Below are positions 10,905-22,731 of a stretch of 64,000 bases of DNA, one piece after another (the stretch's first letter is position 1; each line of letters starts with the position of its first letter). The stretch is from positions 27,715,401 through 27,779,400 of the forward strand of contig CM049317.1 of assembly GCA_026874595.1 (NCBI GenBank). Reading direction: 5' to 3'. The notes below the pieces were generated by a model. That model saw only the letters and a list, made by a program, of their open reading frames with translations. It was not told the DNA's origin and ran no database searches. This DNA is from Sipunculus nudus. Lineage: Eukaryota; Annelida; Sipuncula; Golfingiida; Sipunculidae. Made by a program: the position numbers and the translations under genes.

Positions 10905-13334
10905 ATGTCCATGTCCGTACAGGTCCAGCCTGTACCCGTTTTTTACGCATCTGGAGATGCAACGTCCGTCTGTCAGAGATGGCTTAAATGGACAAAATCC
11001 TTCGAAATATACACGACTGCGTCCGGCGTTACTGACGACAAACAGAAACGCGCCCTGCTTCTACATTGTGCGGGTGAAGAGGTCCAGACCATATTTGAGA
11101 CGCTCGCTGAGACAGGTACTACTTATGACTCAGCTTTACAGGCCCTTAATGAGCACTTCAAACCGCAGAAAAATATACCGTACTTGCGACACATTTTTCG
11201 GCAAGAAAAGCAAAAGTCAGATGAAACGGTAGGTCAATTCGTCACGAGGCTGAGACAGCTAGCTTCGTCCTGCGAATTTGGAGCTAATACTGATGACTTC
11301 ATCCGAGACCAAGTCATTGACAAATGCAAATCTCGAGCTTTACGTGTAAAATTATTAGCCGAAAAAGATCTGAAGTTACAGAAACTGCTCGACCTTGCCC
11401 AAGCCAAGGAAGCTTCAGAGCTCCAGGCGGCCCAAATTGACAGGCAAGATTTCACGTCATCGGCGGATGTAAATACCGTTTGTCGTAGACCGTCACCACC
11501 TCGCTGGAAACCCACCCCCGGCCAACGGTCAACAAATAGATGGAAACCTCCCGGTAAACCACGTGATCAAAAAGTGCCAGTGAAATGCTCACGCTGTGGA
11601 CTGTCTGGCCACACAGGTCAAGAATGTCAATGCACAAGAGGCAAGACTTGTAGTAAGTGCGGAAAGGTAGGACATTTCGCTGTTATGTGTAAGACCCGAA
11701 CCTCAGGCACAGTGCCTTGCTCACGCAAGTCAAGATCAAATGTACATTTTGTGACTGAATCTTACAATGACCCTGCATATGATTATGAGTGCCTTGAGCA
11801 TGATAATCATGAAAACCCCGAGGAAGTGTTTGCCATGAACTCAAGTAATTGTAAAATGACTCTTAATATTAAAGGGCAACCAGTCACAATGCTTATCGAC
11901 TCGGGAGCAAGTTGCAACATAATTAATACTTCAGTTGCTAAACAGCTGTACTCCCGTGGAGTGAAACCAGTACCATGCAGCAAAAAGGTACATCCATATG
12001 GTTCGCCACCACTGACAGTTACCAGTCTGGTGTCCACTGATGTAAGCATTCCTAATATGACAGACAGGTCAGTAAAAGCTACATTTCTCTTAATACCTGG
12101 TGATGCCACACCCCTACTGGGAAAAGACACTGCCGAATCCCTTGGTATATTAAAAATCGGCATCAACAGCATCACTCAATCTGCTGTTGCTGATAACATC
12201 CTAGACAAGCACCCTGAGTTATGTACAGGCATCGGATGTCTCAAAGGAGTTAAAGTCAAACTTCACATTGACCAGTCAGTCTCACCAGTCGCTCACAAAC
12301 ATAATCGCATACCATTTAACCTACGTCGTAAGGTCGATGCCGAGTTAGCCAAACTCGAAGCTGAAGACATCATAGAGAGAGTCACTGGTACAACTGAATG
12401 GGAATCTGGTTGTGTTACCACTCAGAAACCAAAATCGCCTGATGAAATCAGAATATGTGTGGACATGAGAGCTACAAACAAAGTGATATTGAGAACACGT
12501 CATGTTACACCCACAATTGATGACATTATTACAGATTTAAATGGAGCCAGTGTTTTCAGCAAAATCGACCTCAGAGCTGGTTATCATCAAATTGTGTTAG
12601 ATGAGGATAGTAGATACATCACCACCTTTTCCACTCACTCTGGACTGTGGAGGTACAAAAGATTAAGCTTTGGAATTAACGCTTCGGCTGAGATATTTCA
12701 GCATACTATCCAGTCACTACTTCATGACATTGATGGAGTCAGAAATATCAGTGATGACATCATAGTCTACGGTGCAGATCAGACAAGTCATGATGCTGCA
12801 CTAAATAAAGTCCTGTTAAGACTCCATGAGAGTGGACTGACAATAAACAAGCCCAAATGTCAATTTGGTGTCCCGAAAATTGAATTCTTTGGCTACGTTT
12901 TCTCAAAGGAAGGCATATCGCCAGACCCTCAGAAAGTCAATGCTCTGAATCAATCAGCTAGACCACAGAATGCCACAGAGGTCAGGTCATTTCTCGGAAT
13001 GGCTAATTATAGTGCACGCTTTATACCTGGGTTTGCATCTATGGCTGAACCACTCAGGAAACTCACTCGAGAGAAAGTTCCATGGAATTGGGGACTAGAT
13101 CAGGAGCAAGCATTCAACAACATTAGAACTGCTCTGTCAAGCAGCACAACAATGGCATATTTCAACCCTGAATCAGAGACAGAGGTCTATGTTGATGCCA
13201 GTCCAGTTGGTATAGCAGCCATATTGAGTCAAAATGGACGACCAATCGCATACGGAAGCAGAACTCTGAGCGATGTCGAACGACGATATTCGCAAATTGA
13301 GCGTGACGCCCTTGCAATCGTATGGTCATATTAA
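10905..13334 (+). CDS. gypsy gag-pol polyprotein, N-terminal part ending at a premature TAA
   Basis: An 809-codon frame starts at the first ATG after the primer site. Residues 1 to about 220 are gag-like. Two CX2CX4HX4C zinc knuckles follow at about 228-241 (CSRCGLSGHTGQEC) and 249-262 (CSKCGKVGHFAVMC). The protease motif LIDSGAS is at about 329-335. Reverse transcriptase spans roughly 470-660, with FSKIDLRAGYHQ near 550 and the catalytic box ISDDIIVYG near 615 (SDD instead of the more usual YxDD). RNase H begins near 757 with VYVDAS. The frame ends at TAA 13332-13334, directly after ALAIVWSY, in the middle of RNase H; the same frame continues beyond it. The stop is a single-codon defect, not a frameshift. 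Confidence 0.93.
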   Translation: MSMSVQVQPVPVFYASGDATSVCQRWLKWTKSFEIYTTASGVTDDKQKRALLLHCAGEEVQTIFETLAETGTTYDSALQALNEHFKPQKNIPYLRHIFRQEKQKSDETVGQFVTRLRQLASSCEFGANTDDFIRDQVIDKCKSRALRVKLLAEKDLKLQKLLDLAQAKEASELQAAQIDRQDFTSSADVNTVCRRPSPPRWKPTPGQRSTNRWKPPGKPRDQKVPVKCSRCGLSGHTGQECQCTRGKTCSKCGKVGHFAVMCKTRTSGTVPCSRKSRSNVHFVTESYNDPAYDYECLEHDNHENPEEVFAMNSSNCKMTLNIKGQPVTMLIDSGASCNIINTSVAKQLYSRGVKPVPCSKKVHPYGSPPLTVTSLVSTDVSIPNMTDRSVKATFLLIPGDATPLLGKDTAESLGILKIGINSITQSAVADNILDKHPELCTGIGCLKGVKVKLHIDQSVSPVAHKHNRIPFNLRRKVDAELAKLEAEDIIERVTGTTEWESGCVTTQKPKSPDEIRICVDMRATNKVILRTRHVTPTIDDIITDLNGASVFSKIDLRAGYHQIVLDEDSRYITTFSTHSGLWRYKRLSFGINASAEIFQHTIQSLLHDIDGVRNISDDIIVYGADQTSHDAALNKVLLRLHESGLTINKPKCQFGVPKIEFFGYVFSKEGISPDPQKVNALNQSARPQNATEVRSFLGMANYSARFIPGFASMAEPLRKLTREKVPWNWGLDQEQAFNNIRTALSSSTTMAYFNPESETEVYVDASPVGIAAILSQNGRPIAYGSRTLSDVERRYSQIERDALAIVWSY

Positions 13335-15026
13335 CATTTTGATATATACCTACGAGGCTCAGAATTTAAAATGCGGACTGATCATAAGCCACTGGTGTCC
13401 ATCTGGAACAAACACAAACCACCACTCCGAATTGCCCGTTGGGGTCTTCGATTACTGCCGTACAAACTGAAGATCCTGTATCGACCAGGTCATGACAACC
13501 CTGCAGACTACATGTCCCGCCATCCATGTTCCAGTACAGTATGCACTAGCCATGAACAAAGGATCGCAGAAGAATATGTAAATTTTATTGCGGAAACTTC
13601 TGTTCCGCTCGCAATCACCATTGCAGACGTTATGGGTGCAACAACACAGGATATGACACTACAAACTGTGAAAAGCCTAATAGCTTCAAATCAGTGGCAT
13701 AATATTGACCAAATATGTGATACCAACTCTGATGTTGATCGTGATGCGCTCAGAAGTTTTCGTAATGTTAAAGATGAGATCACCATCACCACTGAAGGTC
13801 TTGTGTTACGTGATACTAGAATAGTCATGCCAGCATCGTTACAGCAGAGAACTGTCAATCTCGCACATGAAGGCCATCAAGGCATCAACAAAACCAAGGC
13901 ATTAGCACGTAGTAAAGTGTGGTTCCCAGGCATGGACGCTATGGTAGAAAACACAGTACGCGGATGTTTAGCCTGTCAGATTACAACACCACATGGCACC
14001 ACAGAACATTTCAAGATGTCAGAAATGCCTGCCGGCCCATGGCTTAATTTATCAATGGATTTCTGCGGCCCTCTACCTACTGGTGAGTACCTGCTTGTGG
14101 TAACTGATGAGTACTCTCGGTATCCGGTGATTGAAATCACACGCAGTACATCAGCAGATGCTGTGATTCCAATAGTAGACAAAATATTTGCTACATTTAG
14201 TTACCCAGAAGTAGTAAAGACAGACAATGGTCCACCCTTTCAGAGTACTCAGTGGAAACAGTATTTTCAATCAATTGGTGTTAAACACAGACGTATCACA
14301 CCATTATGGCCTAGAGCCAACTCACAAGCAGAAAACTTCAACCGTCCTCTCATGAAATCAATTAAAGCAGCGAAGGCAGCACATCAGTCATGGAAACAAA
14401 ACATGTACAACTTTCTTAGAGCATATCGTTCGACTCCCCACTCATCGACAGGGATTTCTCCATACATGCTTCTTTTTGGTAGAGATCCAAGGACCAAACT
14501 ACCACAAGTGGATACACAGGTGTCAGCAAGTGATATGGACAGTATTGCACGAAAGAATGATGAAAACGCCAAACAAAGAATGAAAGAATATGCTGACAAG
14601 AAACTTAGCACCAAACATTCCACAATACAGGTCGCTGATCAAGTACTAGTTCGCCAGGCCAAGACCAACAAGCTATCAACTCCTTATCGCCCAAAGCCAA
14701 TGATCGTCACACTCAGAAAAGGGAACATGATTACAGCTAAGGATGATGAAGGAACAATCACCCGTAACATATCATTTTTCAAATCTATCCCTGGTGTTCA
14801 ATCAGATGGGTATGAGACAGATGAGAATGCCCCAGTAACACCTTCAGAGCTTCTGTCTAATTGTACACCTTTTCCAAACAATGAACTGTCACCACAAGTC
14901 CCTAGCACCAGCGGACAAGTACACAGCAGACAAGATCATACAATGAACACAGATGAGACAAGAAATGTAAGAACAACACGTACTAGAAGAGAGCCAGCTT
15001 ACCTTAAGGACTATGTTCGTTATTAA
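13335..15026 (+). pseudogene. gypsy pol, C-terminal part: RNase H end and integrase
   Basis: In the same frame as the upstream part and separated from it only by the TAA. It opens with the RNase H remainder (TDHKPL near 13376) and then the RPGHDNPADYMSRHP linker. The integrase zinc-binding region has HEGHQG at about 13866 and CLACQ at about 13966. The catalytic D, D and E lie in SMDFCGPL (about 14055), KTDNGPPF (about 14218) and SQAENFN (about 14325). It stops at TAA 15024-15026. An internal ATG at 13371 exists, but independent translation is unlikely; without readthrough of the stop this half is not made. Confidence 0.9.
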
Positions 15027-15304
15027 TATTTATTAGTTAGCCATAGTGGATACTACATGAGGCAGAATAATCCTCATTTCCACTTTCTTCAACTGTTTCG
15101 GAAGTCTACCCGAATACAGTACGCTGTTTAGTTAGATTTATATATTTTCCTGATGTAATCTGATGCAAGGAAGTGCATATTTCGTTTTATACTGAAAACA
15201 GATCTTTAATTTTACTTACCTGGATATTTTGATCTCAGAAACTTTGTGCCTAACACATAAAACAATACACAGACAATATTCTTTTGTAAAATATTGTATT
15301 CTTT

Positions 15305-15319
15305 TAAAAAGAAGGGTAA
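15305..15319 (+). other. Polypurine tract
   Basis: AAAAAGAAGGGTAA lies immediately before the 3' LTR, the position where plus-strand DNA synthesis is primed in LTR elements. Confidence 0.7.
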
Positions 15320-15481
15320 TGTGATATTGTCAGATGCTGCCATCTGATGACTGATTGATGTACTAAACCACGCTATGTAACATGCATAACAGGCGTGATA
15401 TTTTGCTTTGTATAAGTCTAGTTCCGGTATTAAAATGGGGGCACAGCCTAGCATGTGTTCTGTTCATTGAACAACACCACA
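15320..15481 (+). repeat. 3' LTR (162 bp)
   Basis: Partner of 10721-10882 with one substitution. It is followed by the GTGAC target duplication. Confidence 0.93.
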
Positions 15482-15486
15482 GTGAC

Positions 15487-16006
15487 CTTCAGGGGCGTAG
15501 CCAGGATTGAGGGAGGGCAGTGCATGGGCCATGATCAGTAACGGATGCAGAAATTCGAGATCGGGGGGGGGGGGGGGCACGGGCGTTAATATGTATGGGT
15601 TTTATGAAAACTAAGTGTTATATGTTTTTGTATTTGTATTTGTATGTTTATATATGACTACTATACTATACGTGTATTGTATACGTGTATGATTTTTTTT
15701 TTTTCATTTATGAACCATGGTTTTATTATGGTTAATTACAGGTACATGGATTGTTCACGGTCGACCCAAACAAGGTCCTGGTGCTCTGCAGTTGCTCTGC
15801 CATTGTTCATAAATATCCTCATCATCAACTAATAAATTTGAATTTATAAACTGCAGATAACTTAAATAAAATCTAATTGCCAATTAACAAAAAGAAACAT
15901 AAAAATGAAAAGTAATCACGAAATTGGGATAAAATGAGAGATATTGCAGCTCAACGGGGGCCGCCCCGAAGGCGCCCCCTCTGGGTAAGCAAAGGCAATT
16001 TATTGC

Positions 16007-16009
<3 letters not shown>
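15487..16009. other. Flank with a one-ended repeat fragment
   Basis: CAGGGGCGTAGCCAGGATT at 15490 resembles the end of a dispersed DNA-transposon family of marine invertebrates (recognised by pattern only). A G-run follows at about 15564-15577. No inverted partner end was seen nearby, and no gene. Confidence 0.4.

Positions 16010-16079
<70 letters not shown>
16010..16079. repeat. (TA)n microsatellite
   Basis: About 35 uninterrupted TA units, some 300 bp upstream of ALDH exon 1. Confidence 0.98.
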
Positions 16080-16081
<2 letters not shown>

Positions 16082-16373
16082 TATAATTAGACTAAGGGAA
16101 ATTCCGAAAGGATGGTGAATACTGGTTGCGACGGGAGGGGGGCATGAAGGGGATAACAGAAAGGGTTGATACCACATGCAGGAATTTAAAACCCATGTGT
16201 ATGATAGGCTTATGTGACGACATCAATCAAGGCACGATAAAAAAGATTGTACACAGGTCTCGCTGTGTTTGCTGTGTAACGGCACGAAGTCCAACAGCTG
16301 GGCCTCTTCCACAGGCTAACCAGGACAGCGGAGCGCCACCGTGTGGCTGTGTGAGATAGTAGTAACAGCTGCC

Positions 16374-16421
16374 ATGTCCCAACCAGAGCCCATACGTCAT
16401 CCAGAGATTAGATTTACTAAG
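16374..16421 (+). CDS. ALDH exon 1
   Basis: ATG and 16 codons, [16 protein letters not shown], then donor GTAGGG; phase 0. The ATG was chosen because the PEI(R/Q)(F/Y)TK tail is what precedes IFINNEW in ALDH1 proteins. Two related exon copies lie upstream at 5543 and 8084. Confidence 0.8.
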
Positions 16422-16897
16422 GTAGGGTTATAGCTTTCCAGCATTATCAGCTCGGTCTAGGACTCCAGATACAGACCTGAGTAATAGCCTATGTGTGTAG
16501 ACTTTTATACATTTATTCTAAATAGTAAAGGTTACAGTGTCACCCGGATATTCCTACCGTTCAGTGTAATTTATCGACTCATTGCTGCTCAATATACTAA
16601 AATGTATATACTAACATAGGCCTACTGGTAATACCATTCTGAGAACACCAATTCCGGGGGCATTCATGGCACAGGCCGTAAGGCCATACAGGTGAGGATC
16701 GATTATTCTGCCCTCAGTAAGGCTAATCCCTCCTTTTACCGCTAGATGGCGGTAATAAAGCAAAACAATTGTCTATTTTTAACCCTCGGGGAATTCCTTT
16801 GCACTAGTATGACCTCAAGATCCGCGATGAATCTGTGTGCGACTGTGCGTGCACTGTTGAAGCGCTAAACATTCTCAATTAATCAGCTAAACTAGTG

Positions 16898-16974
<77 letters not shown>

Positions 16975-17656
16975 CAATGCAGTGTTTTGACCAATGTTCC
17001 ACTTCCAGTCATATTCTGCACCGCACAAAATAATTACCAAATATTAAATATCGAATTTACAGAATCATGTGCATGTGCCATATTTATAATATTTATACCC
17101 TAATATATAATTCTATAAATCTTTATAAAACTTCAGATCCGTTGCTTTTTTAGGCCTACAAATATATAGGCCTACTGAGAGGCAAAGGATATCCCATTTT
17201 CAAACTTACTTGAAGTGTAAGTTGTAATTATCAAATAAATATTACCATGGTAAATTAATTTACAGACAACTAATCTGATTTCATTCATATATAATTACAC
17301 ATTGAGCAATACAAAAAAAATGGTTTATTCCGAAGCAAACCTCTCTATAAGGTAATCAGATTTAATATTACGCATACAGAAATGAATTGCATTATATTTG
17401 ATTCCCCTACCTCTGAAATTTTACAATAATGACCTATACACACTCGATTAAGAAATGAAGTCACAGTTGTTTTCATTTGTGGCATGAAGACTCAGAAGAA
17501 ATGCAAAGGATTTTCCGTTCAGAGTGATGGAATTTACGTCATTTCACAAAGAAAGTCCAAACTGACTCCCATCCTTGGGCCAAAAGGTGGGTAGGGGGTG
17601 GGATGGGCGGCCTGTCGCCTGTCCCCTCCCCCCCCCACACCCCCAGCTCCAAAGTC

Positions 17657-17715
<59 letters not shown>

Positions 17716-20700
17716 ATACATTATGTAAATATTCATACAAATCCATATCTAGATGTAACACAAATAATTTTTAAATATTTATAATATGAATAACACAACA
17801 TATACTTATATATATGTGTGTGTATGTAGGTTGGTGTGCGCGTGTGTGCTAACGGAAATCCCTATAGGGAAATAACAAAAAAAGAAAAAAAAACCTCTAC
17901 CAGTGTGTGTGTATGCGTGTGTCCGCTTCCGGAAATCCCTACCGGTAAATACTAAACAAGGAAAATCTCCCACATGTAAAATTTTCATTTCATAATTTGG
18001 CTCATTTTCTGATATACAAAAGATTCGAAAACCAATATTTTATCTTGATATTTCAGTTTCGGTAACACTTATTAGCACCAATAAAGCCTCTGGCTAAAAA
18101 TGGTTAGGGGGATTATACACTCAATATCAAGTTCATGCATTGCATTTTTCATGTCACTATAATATAAAAAAATACGAGGATAGGCCAATTACTACTACTC
18201 GCAGCATAAAAGTGGTGTGTAAATTGTATTTGGGTGTGTGTGTTGGGGGGGGGGCCCTTCTGTATAAATGCCTTTTTTTGTAATAGATATATTTGTGTGC
18301 ATATAAATATGTATACACATATATGTGATCGGAAAAACTGAAGCAGATATGCATGGATATCTGGTAGTTGGTTGTGGGTATAATTTTACCGGAAATAGAT
18401 CTTGATATACCGGGAGGCCCGATGTATCCAAGTATATAAGATATACTTTTTTTGCATGTAAGTGGGTTTAATTGGTAATGGTTTTAATTTTATCTGAATG
18501 TAATACAATATATATCATAAGTTCACAGTTCAATCGCTCTGTAGGAATTTATGACACAGTGATAAAAAATTGGCTGATATTTAAATAATATGTTTTGGTT
18601 TTACAATTATACATTTTAATAGGATAACACACTAGAAATTCGCTGACAGAAATGACTCGGGGAGTATATCAACCAGATAAAATCTAAAGCAAAAGGCCAA
18701 TATATTATAGGGGAGGCAGAAAGAGGGGGCTTGCACCCTTCCACGGTGTGGAAAAAAAATTCAATTGATTAATGGGTACATTTTCTTATATGTTTACGGC
18801 CTACTTTGAGATCCCGAGTATATCTACTAGATTTACTCTTTCCTTTTCAAACATTAGAGTCATAAGATTTGGAGGCTCCTTTATAATAACAGTGAAATCT
18901 TTTAAAGTAAAATTCACGTATGAAAATAGAAAATATTAGGCCTAGTCCCATTATTTGTGAATTGTCTTGTCTTAATGAATCTGTCTTCTATATATCGCTT
19001 GAGGACCTTTAGGAATAAGGACCACGTGCCGGATCCATACAAATATCGATTGGCCCCTAAAATTATAAGATCAATTGTCCCATTCCTGAAATGTTTGAGT
19101 TATGTTGTGAACAAACAGAGAAACACATACACCATGAACGTATACCCTCATGTAACCCCGAGGAAACACAACTTTTTCATATAATGGGTAAAATTGCCAG
19201 ACCACTTGAAATCATAGAAACTCTATCATTTAGTTATTCAACACTAAGTGAACAATGTTAATTTCGTAGAGATAATCCAGACATTATTTTTGTCATCTTT
19301 TGTGTTTAAGTTCCATCGGCAGTTGCCGTGCTTAAACGTTACCGTTTACAGTAATTCTATATTCTATCTCGACTAACTCCTGTGAAAACTTCTACTCCAG
19401 GAGAGGAGGGAGGCTATTGTTTGATTTAAACTGTTTTTATCTTATGAAAACGTAGGCCCTTACACATACCTGCTATTATTAATCCTAGGCACTCGCTATG
19501 ACTCTCTATGACTCAGATGCTGGCTTTTAAAGATAGACGAAACCGGAAAAAATCATATAGAGATCCACCGACCTGGGGCGGACCACTGCAACCCACTCTC
19601 ATACAGTCATGCTTGGGGCCGATCCCGGGTCGCCAGCGGACACTGGACAGAGCCGAGAATGTTACCACTCGACTGTGTTGACCAATTAAGGGTCCCTTAT
19701 CCAACCATTTAATATAGTTTCTGACTGTTTAGCTGAACTCTTAATGAGTTATAGGGGACCTGAGTGAAATAATACTTGACGCATTTTATCCAACTTTTTC
19801 AGATTTTTATAAACAATGAGTGGGTTGACTCCGTCAGTAGGGAGACCTTCTCGACCATCAACCCGGCCACCGGGGAGAAGATCGCAGACATACAGGCTGG
19901 CGACAAGGTAAATTTCTATGTAACATATGTGTATGTTAAGCACAAAACACATCGGCGTCAACCATGTTACACCCATGTTACATGTATCTCAGATTTTGCG
20001 ACTTTGTGTGCTCTTTGTCAGATGATAATGCTTCTGGTCCGTGTTAACTTCCTGAAATGTTCATGGGTATACCTCAAATTGAGAATATTACCCTGTGTAG
20101 GACAGCCTTTTTTAGCTCAGCTGACTGTAAGTCATCTGAGATTTAGCAATCACCCTTTGTCCGTCGTCCGTCCGGCCGTTCGGTCGTCCTGGCGTCCTGG
20201 CGTCTGTCCGTTAACAGGGCACAAATCGTAACCGCTGGACCTAGAATCTTCTTACTTGACATCCATAGAGGTCCATGAAAAATTCCCTTTGGAAAACTGA
20301 AATTAGGTCTCTGTTACGTATATTCACCTAGCTATGAGTACCCCCCAGAAAATTGGCAAATTTCATAGAACAGCTCAAGTATCTGAACAACTATTGCATT
20401 GATCACCATGATTCTTTGCATGGATATTGATCATGCAGTGTTTCATCATTTTCTGCAGACTGGTAGCGGCACCTGTATTTTTTCGATTTTTCACTTTTTT
20501 CTCTATTTTTGAGATCTTTAAAGATGTTGTCATCAGTTAACAGGGCACAAATTGTAACCGCTAGACCAAGAATCTTCTTACTTAACATCCGGAGAGGTCC
20601 ATGAAAAATCTCCTTGAAAACCTGAAATTAGGTCTCTGTTACCCATATTCTTCCAGCTATGGGGCTCCAAAGTACCCCCCCAGATAATGGCAATTTCATA

Positions 20701-22664
20701 CAAAAGCTCAAGTACCTGAACAACTATTGCATTGATCACAATGATTTTTTGCATGGATATTGATCATGGAGTGTTTCCTCAATTTCAGAAGACTGGTGGC
20801 GCCACCTGCATTTTTTATTTTTTATGATTTTGTCTCTATTTTGGAGACCTTTGAAGATGCAGTCATCTGTTAACAGGGCATAAATTGTAACCGCCGGACC
20901 TTGAATCTCCTTACTTAAAATCCAGAGAGGTCCATGAAAAATTTCTTTGGAAACCTGAAATTAGATCTCTGTTACCCATATTCTTCCAGCTATGGGGCTC
21001 CAAAGTACCCCCCAGAATAATGGCAATTTCATACAAAAGCTCAAGTATCTGAACACTAATGCATTGATCACCATGATTTTTTTGCATGGATATTGATCAT
21101 GGAGTGTTTCCTCAGTTTCTGCAGACTGGAAGCGCCACCTGTATATTTTTTTTATTTTTTTTTATGATATTTTTCTCTATTTTGGAGATCTTTAAAGATG
21201 CAGTCATTTGTTAACAGGACATAAATTGTATCCGCTGGACCTTGAATCTTCTTACTTAAAATCCTGAGAGGTCAATGAAAAACCTCTTTGGAAACCTTAA
21301 ATTAAGTCTCTGTTACCCATATTCTTCCAGCTATGGGACTCCAAAGTATCCCCCGGAATAATGGCAAATTTCATACAAAAGCTCAAGTATCTAAATAAAC
21401 CATTCCTTGATCACCATGATTCTTTGCATGGAAATTGATCATGGAGTGTTTCATGAGTTTCCGCAGACAGGTGGCGCCACCTGTTTTTTTATTTAATGAT
21501 TTTCTTTTTATACTATTTTTGAGACCTATAAAGATGTGGTCATCAGTTAGCAGGGCACAAATCGTAACCGCTGGATCTAGAATCTTCTTACTTAAAATGC
21601 AGAGAGGACCATGAAAAATCTCCTTGGAAACCTGAAATTAGGTCTCTGTTACCCATATTCTCCCAGCTATGGAGCTCCAAAGTATCCTCCAATATAATGG
21701 CAAATTTCATACAAAAGCTCAAGTATCTGAACAACCCATTCATTGATCACCATGATTCTTCGCATGGATATTGATTATGGAGTGTATCATCAGCTTCTGC
21801 AGACAGGTGGCGCCACCTGCATTAAAAAACATTTTCTCTATTTGTTTAGACCTTTAAAGATGCAGTCATCTGTTTACAGAGCACAAATTGTTACTGCTGG
21901 ACCTAGAATCTTCCATCTTGACATGCAAGGAGGCCCATGAAAAGTCTTATAGAGAACCTAAAAATAGGTCTCTATTACCCAAAACCTCTGAAATACCCTC
22001 AGAGTAATGGAAAAATGGAAACAAAAGCTCAAGTATCTGAACAACTAATGCATTGATCACCATGATTCTTTGCATTTATATTGATCACGGATATGAGGTC
22101 ATCTGTTAACAGGGCACAAATCATATTGACTAAGCCTAGAATCTTTCAACTTGACATCCTTGAAGGTCCATGAAAAGTCTTCAAGGAAACCTGAATTAGG
22201 TCTCCCTTACCCATACCATTTGAGCAATGGTGCTCAAAAGTGCCCTCAAAACATTTTAAAGTTTAAAAGAAAGCAGTGCATAAATCATAACCATTGGACC
22301 TAGAATCTTCTGATTTGACATCCAGGGAGGTCCATAATAAGTCTCCTTGCAAATTTGAAATTATAGGTGTCTATAACTCATATTTTTTTTTAATTTATGC
22401 GGCATGTTTGAGGACCCCAGAAATTATGCAAAAAACATACAAATTGCAAGATTCCTCAGGAATAGGTAAATGGATTGTCCTAAAATTTGGTGTGCTTATG
22501 CTTCTTAATGAACTTAAGCTAACTTGCATGAATGATGGTGCCACCTCCATTATCTTAATTAGTTCCTTATGCAAGGACATATTGTCAACATGTCAGTCGG
22601 CTGAGCGTCATGACCCATGGGTCACTTGTTAATGTATACATGCAATTCATTTGTATATAAGTAA

Positions 22665-22731
<67 letters not shown>

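Larger units (their letters stand above)
10716..15486 (+). mobile_element. Ty3/gypsy LTR retrotransposon, full length
   Basis: A complete element of 4761 bp (10721-15481) is flanked by the 5-bp target duplication GTGAC (10716-10720 and 15482-15486). The 162-bp LTRs begin TGTGATATTG, end CACCACA and differ at only one position by eye (ATGGCGGCAC against ATGGGGGCAC). Inside, in order, are a primer binding site, gag with two zinc knuckles, aspartic protease, reverse transcriptase, RNase H and integrase, which is the Ty3/gypsy order. The tRNA-Ser-type primer site and RT sequence fit the Mag-like clade of metazoan gypsy elements (inference). One in-frame stop in RNase H makes this copy defective. 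The near-identical LTRs show that insertion is recent. Confidence 0.95.
16422..19802 (+). other. ALDH intron 1
   Basis: Holds (TA)n runs at 16901-16971 and 17659-17712, short GT-rich stretches (17813-17850, 17903-17924), a C-run near 17628, a G-run near 18245 and a SINE-like repeat at about 19505-19700. No other gene recognised. Confidence 0.7.

Noticed and set aside
10783-11232. 149-codon frame starting in the 5' LTR
   Set aside because: Overlaps gag in another frame and has no recognisable domain.
13371-13373. ATG as the start of a separate second retrotransposon gene
   Set aside because: The upstream frame is identical and runs without interruption apart from one TAA inside RNase H; the ATG is an internal Met.
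19560-19690. Functional tRNA gene
   Set aside because: A- and B-box-like motifs are present, but no acceptor stem or anticodon arm can be drawn; a SINE is more likely.
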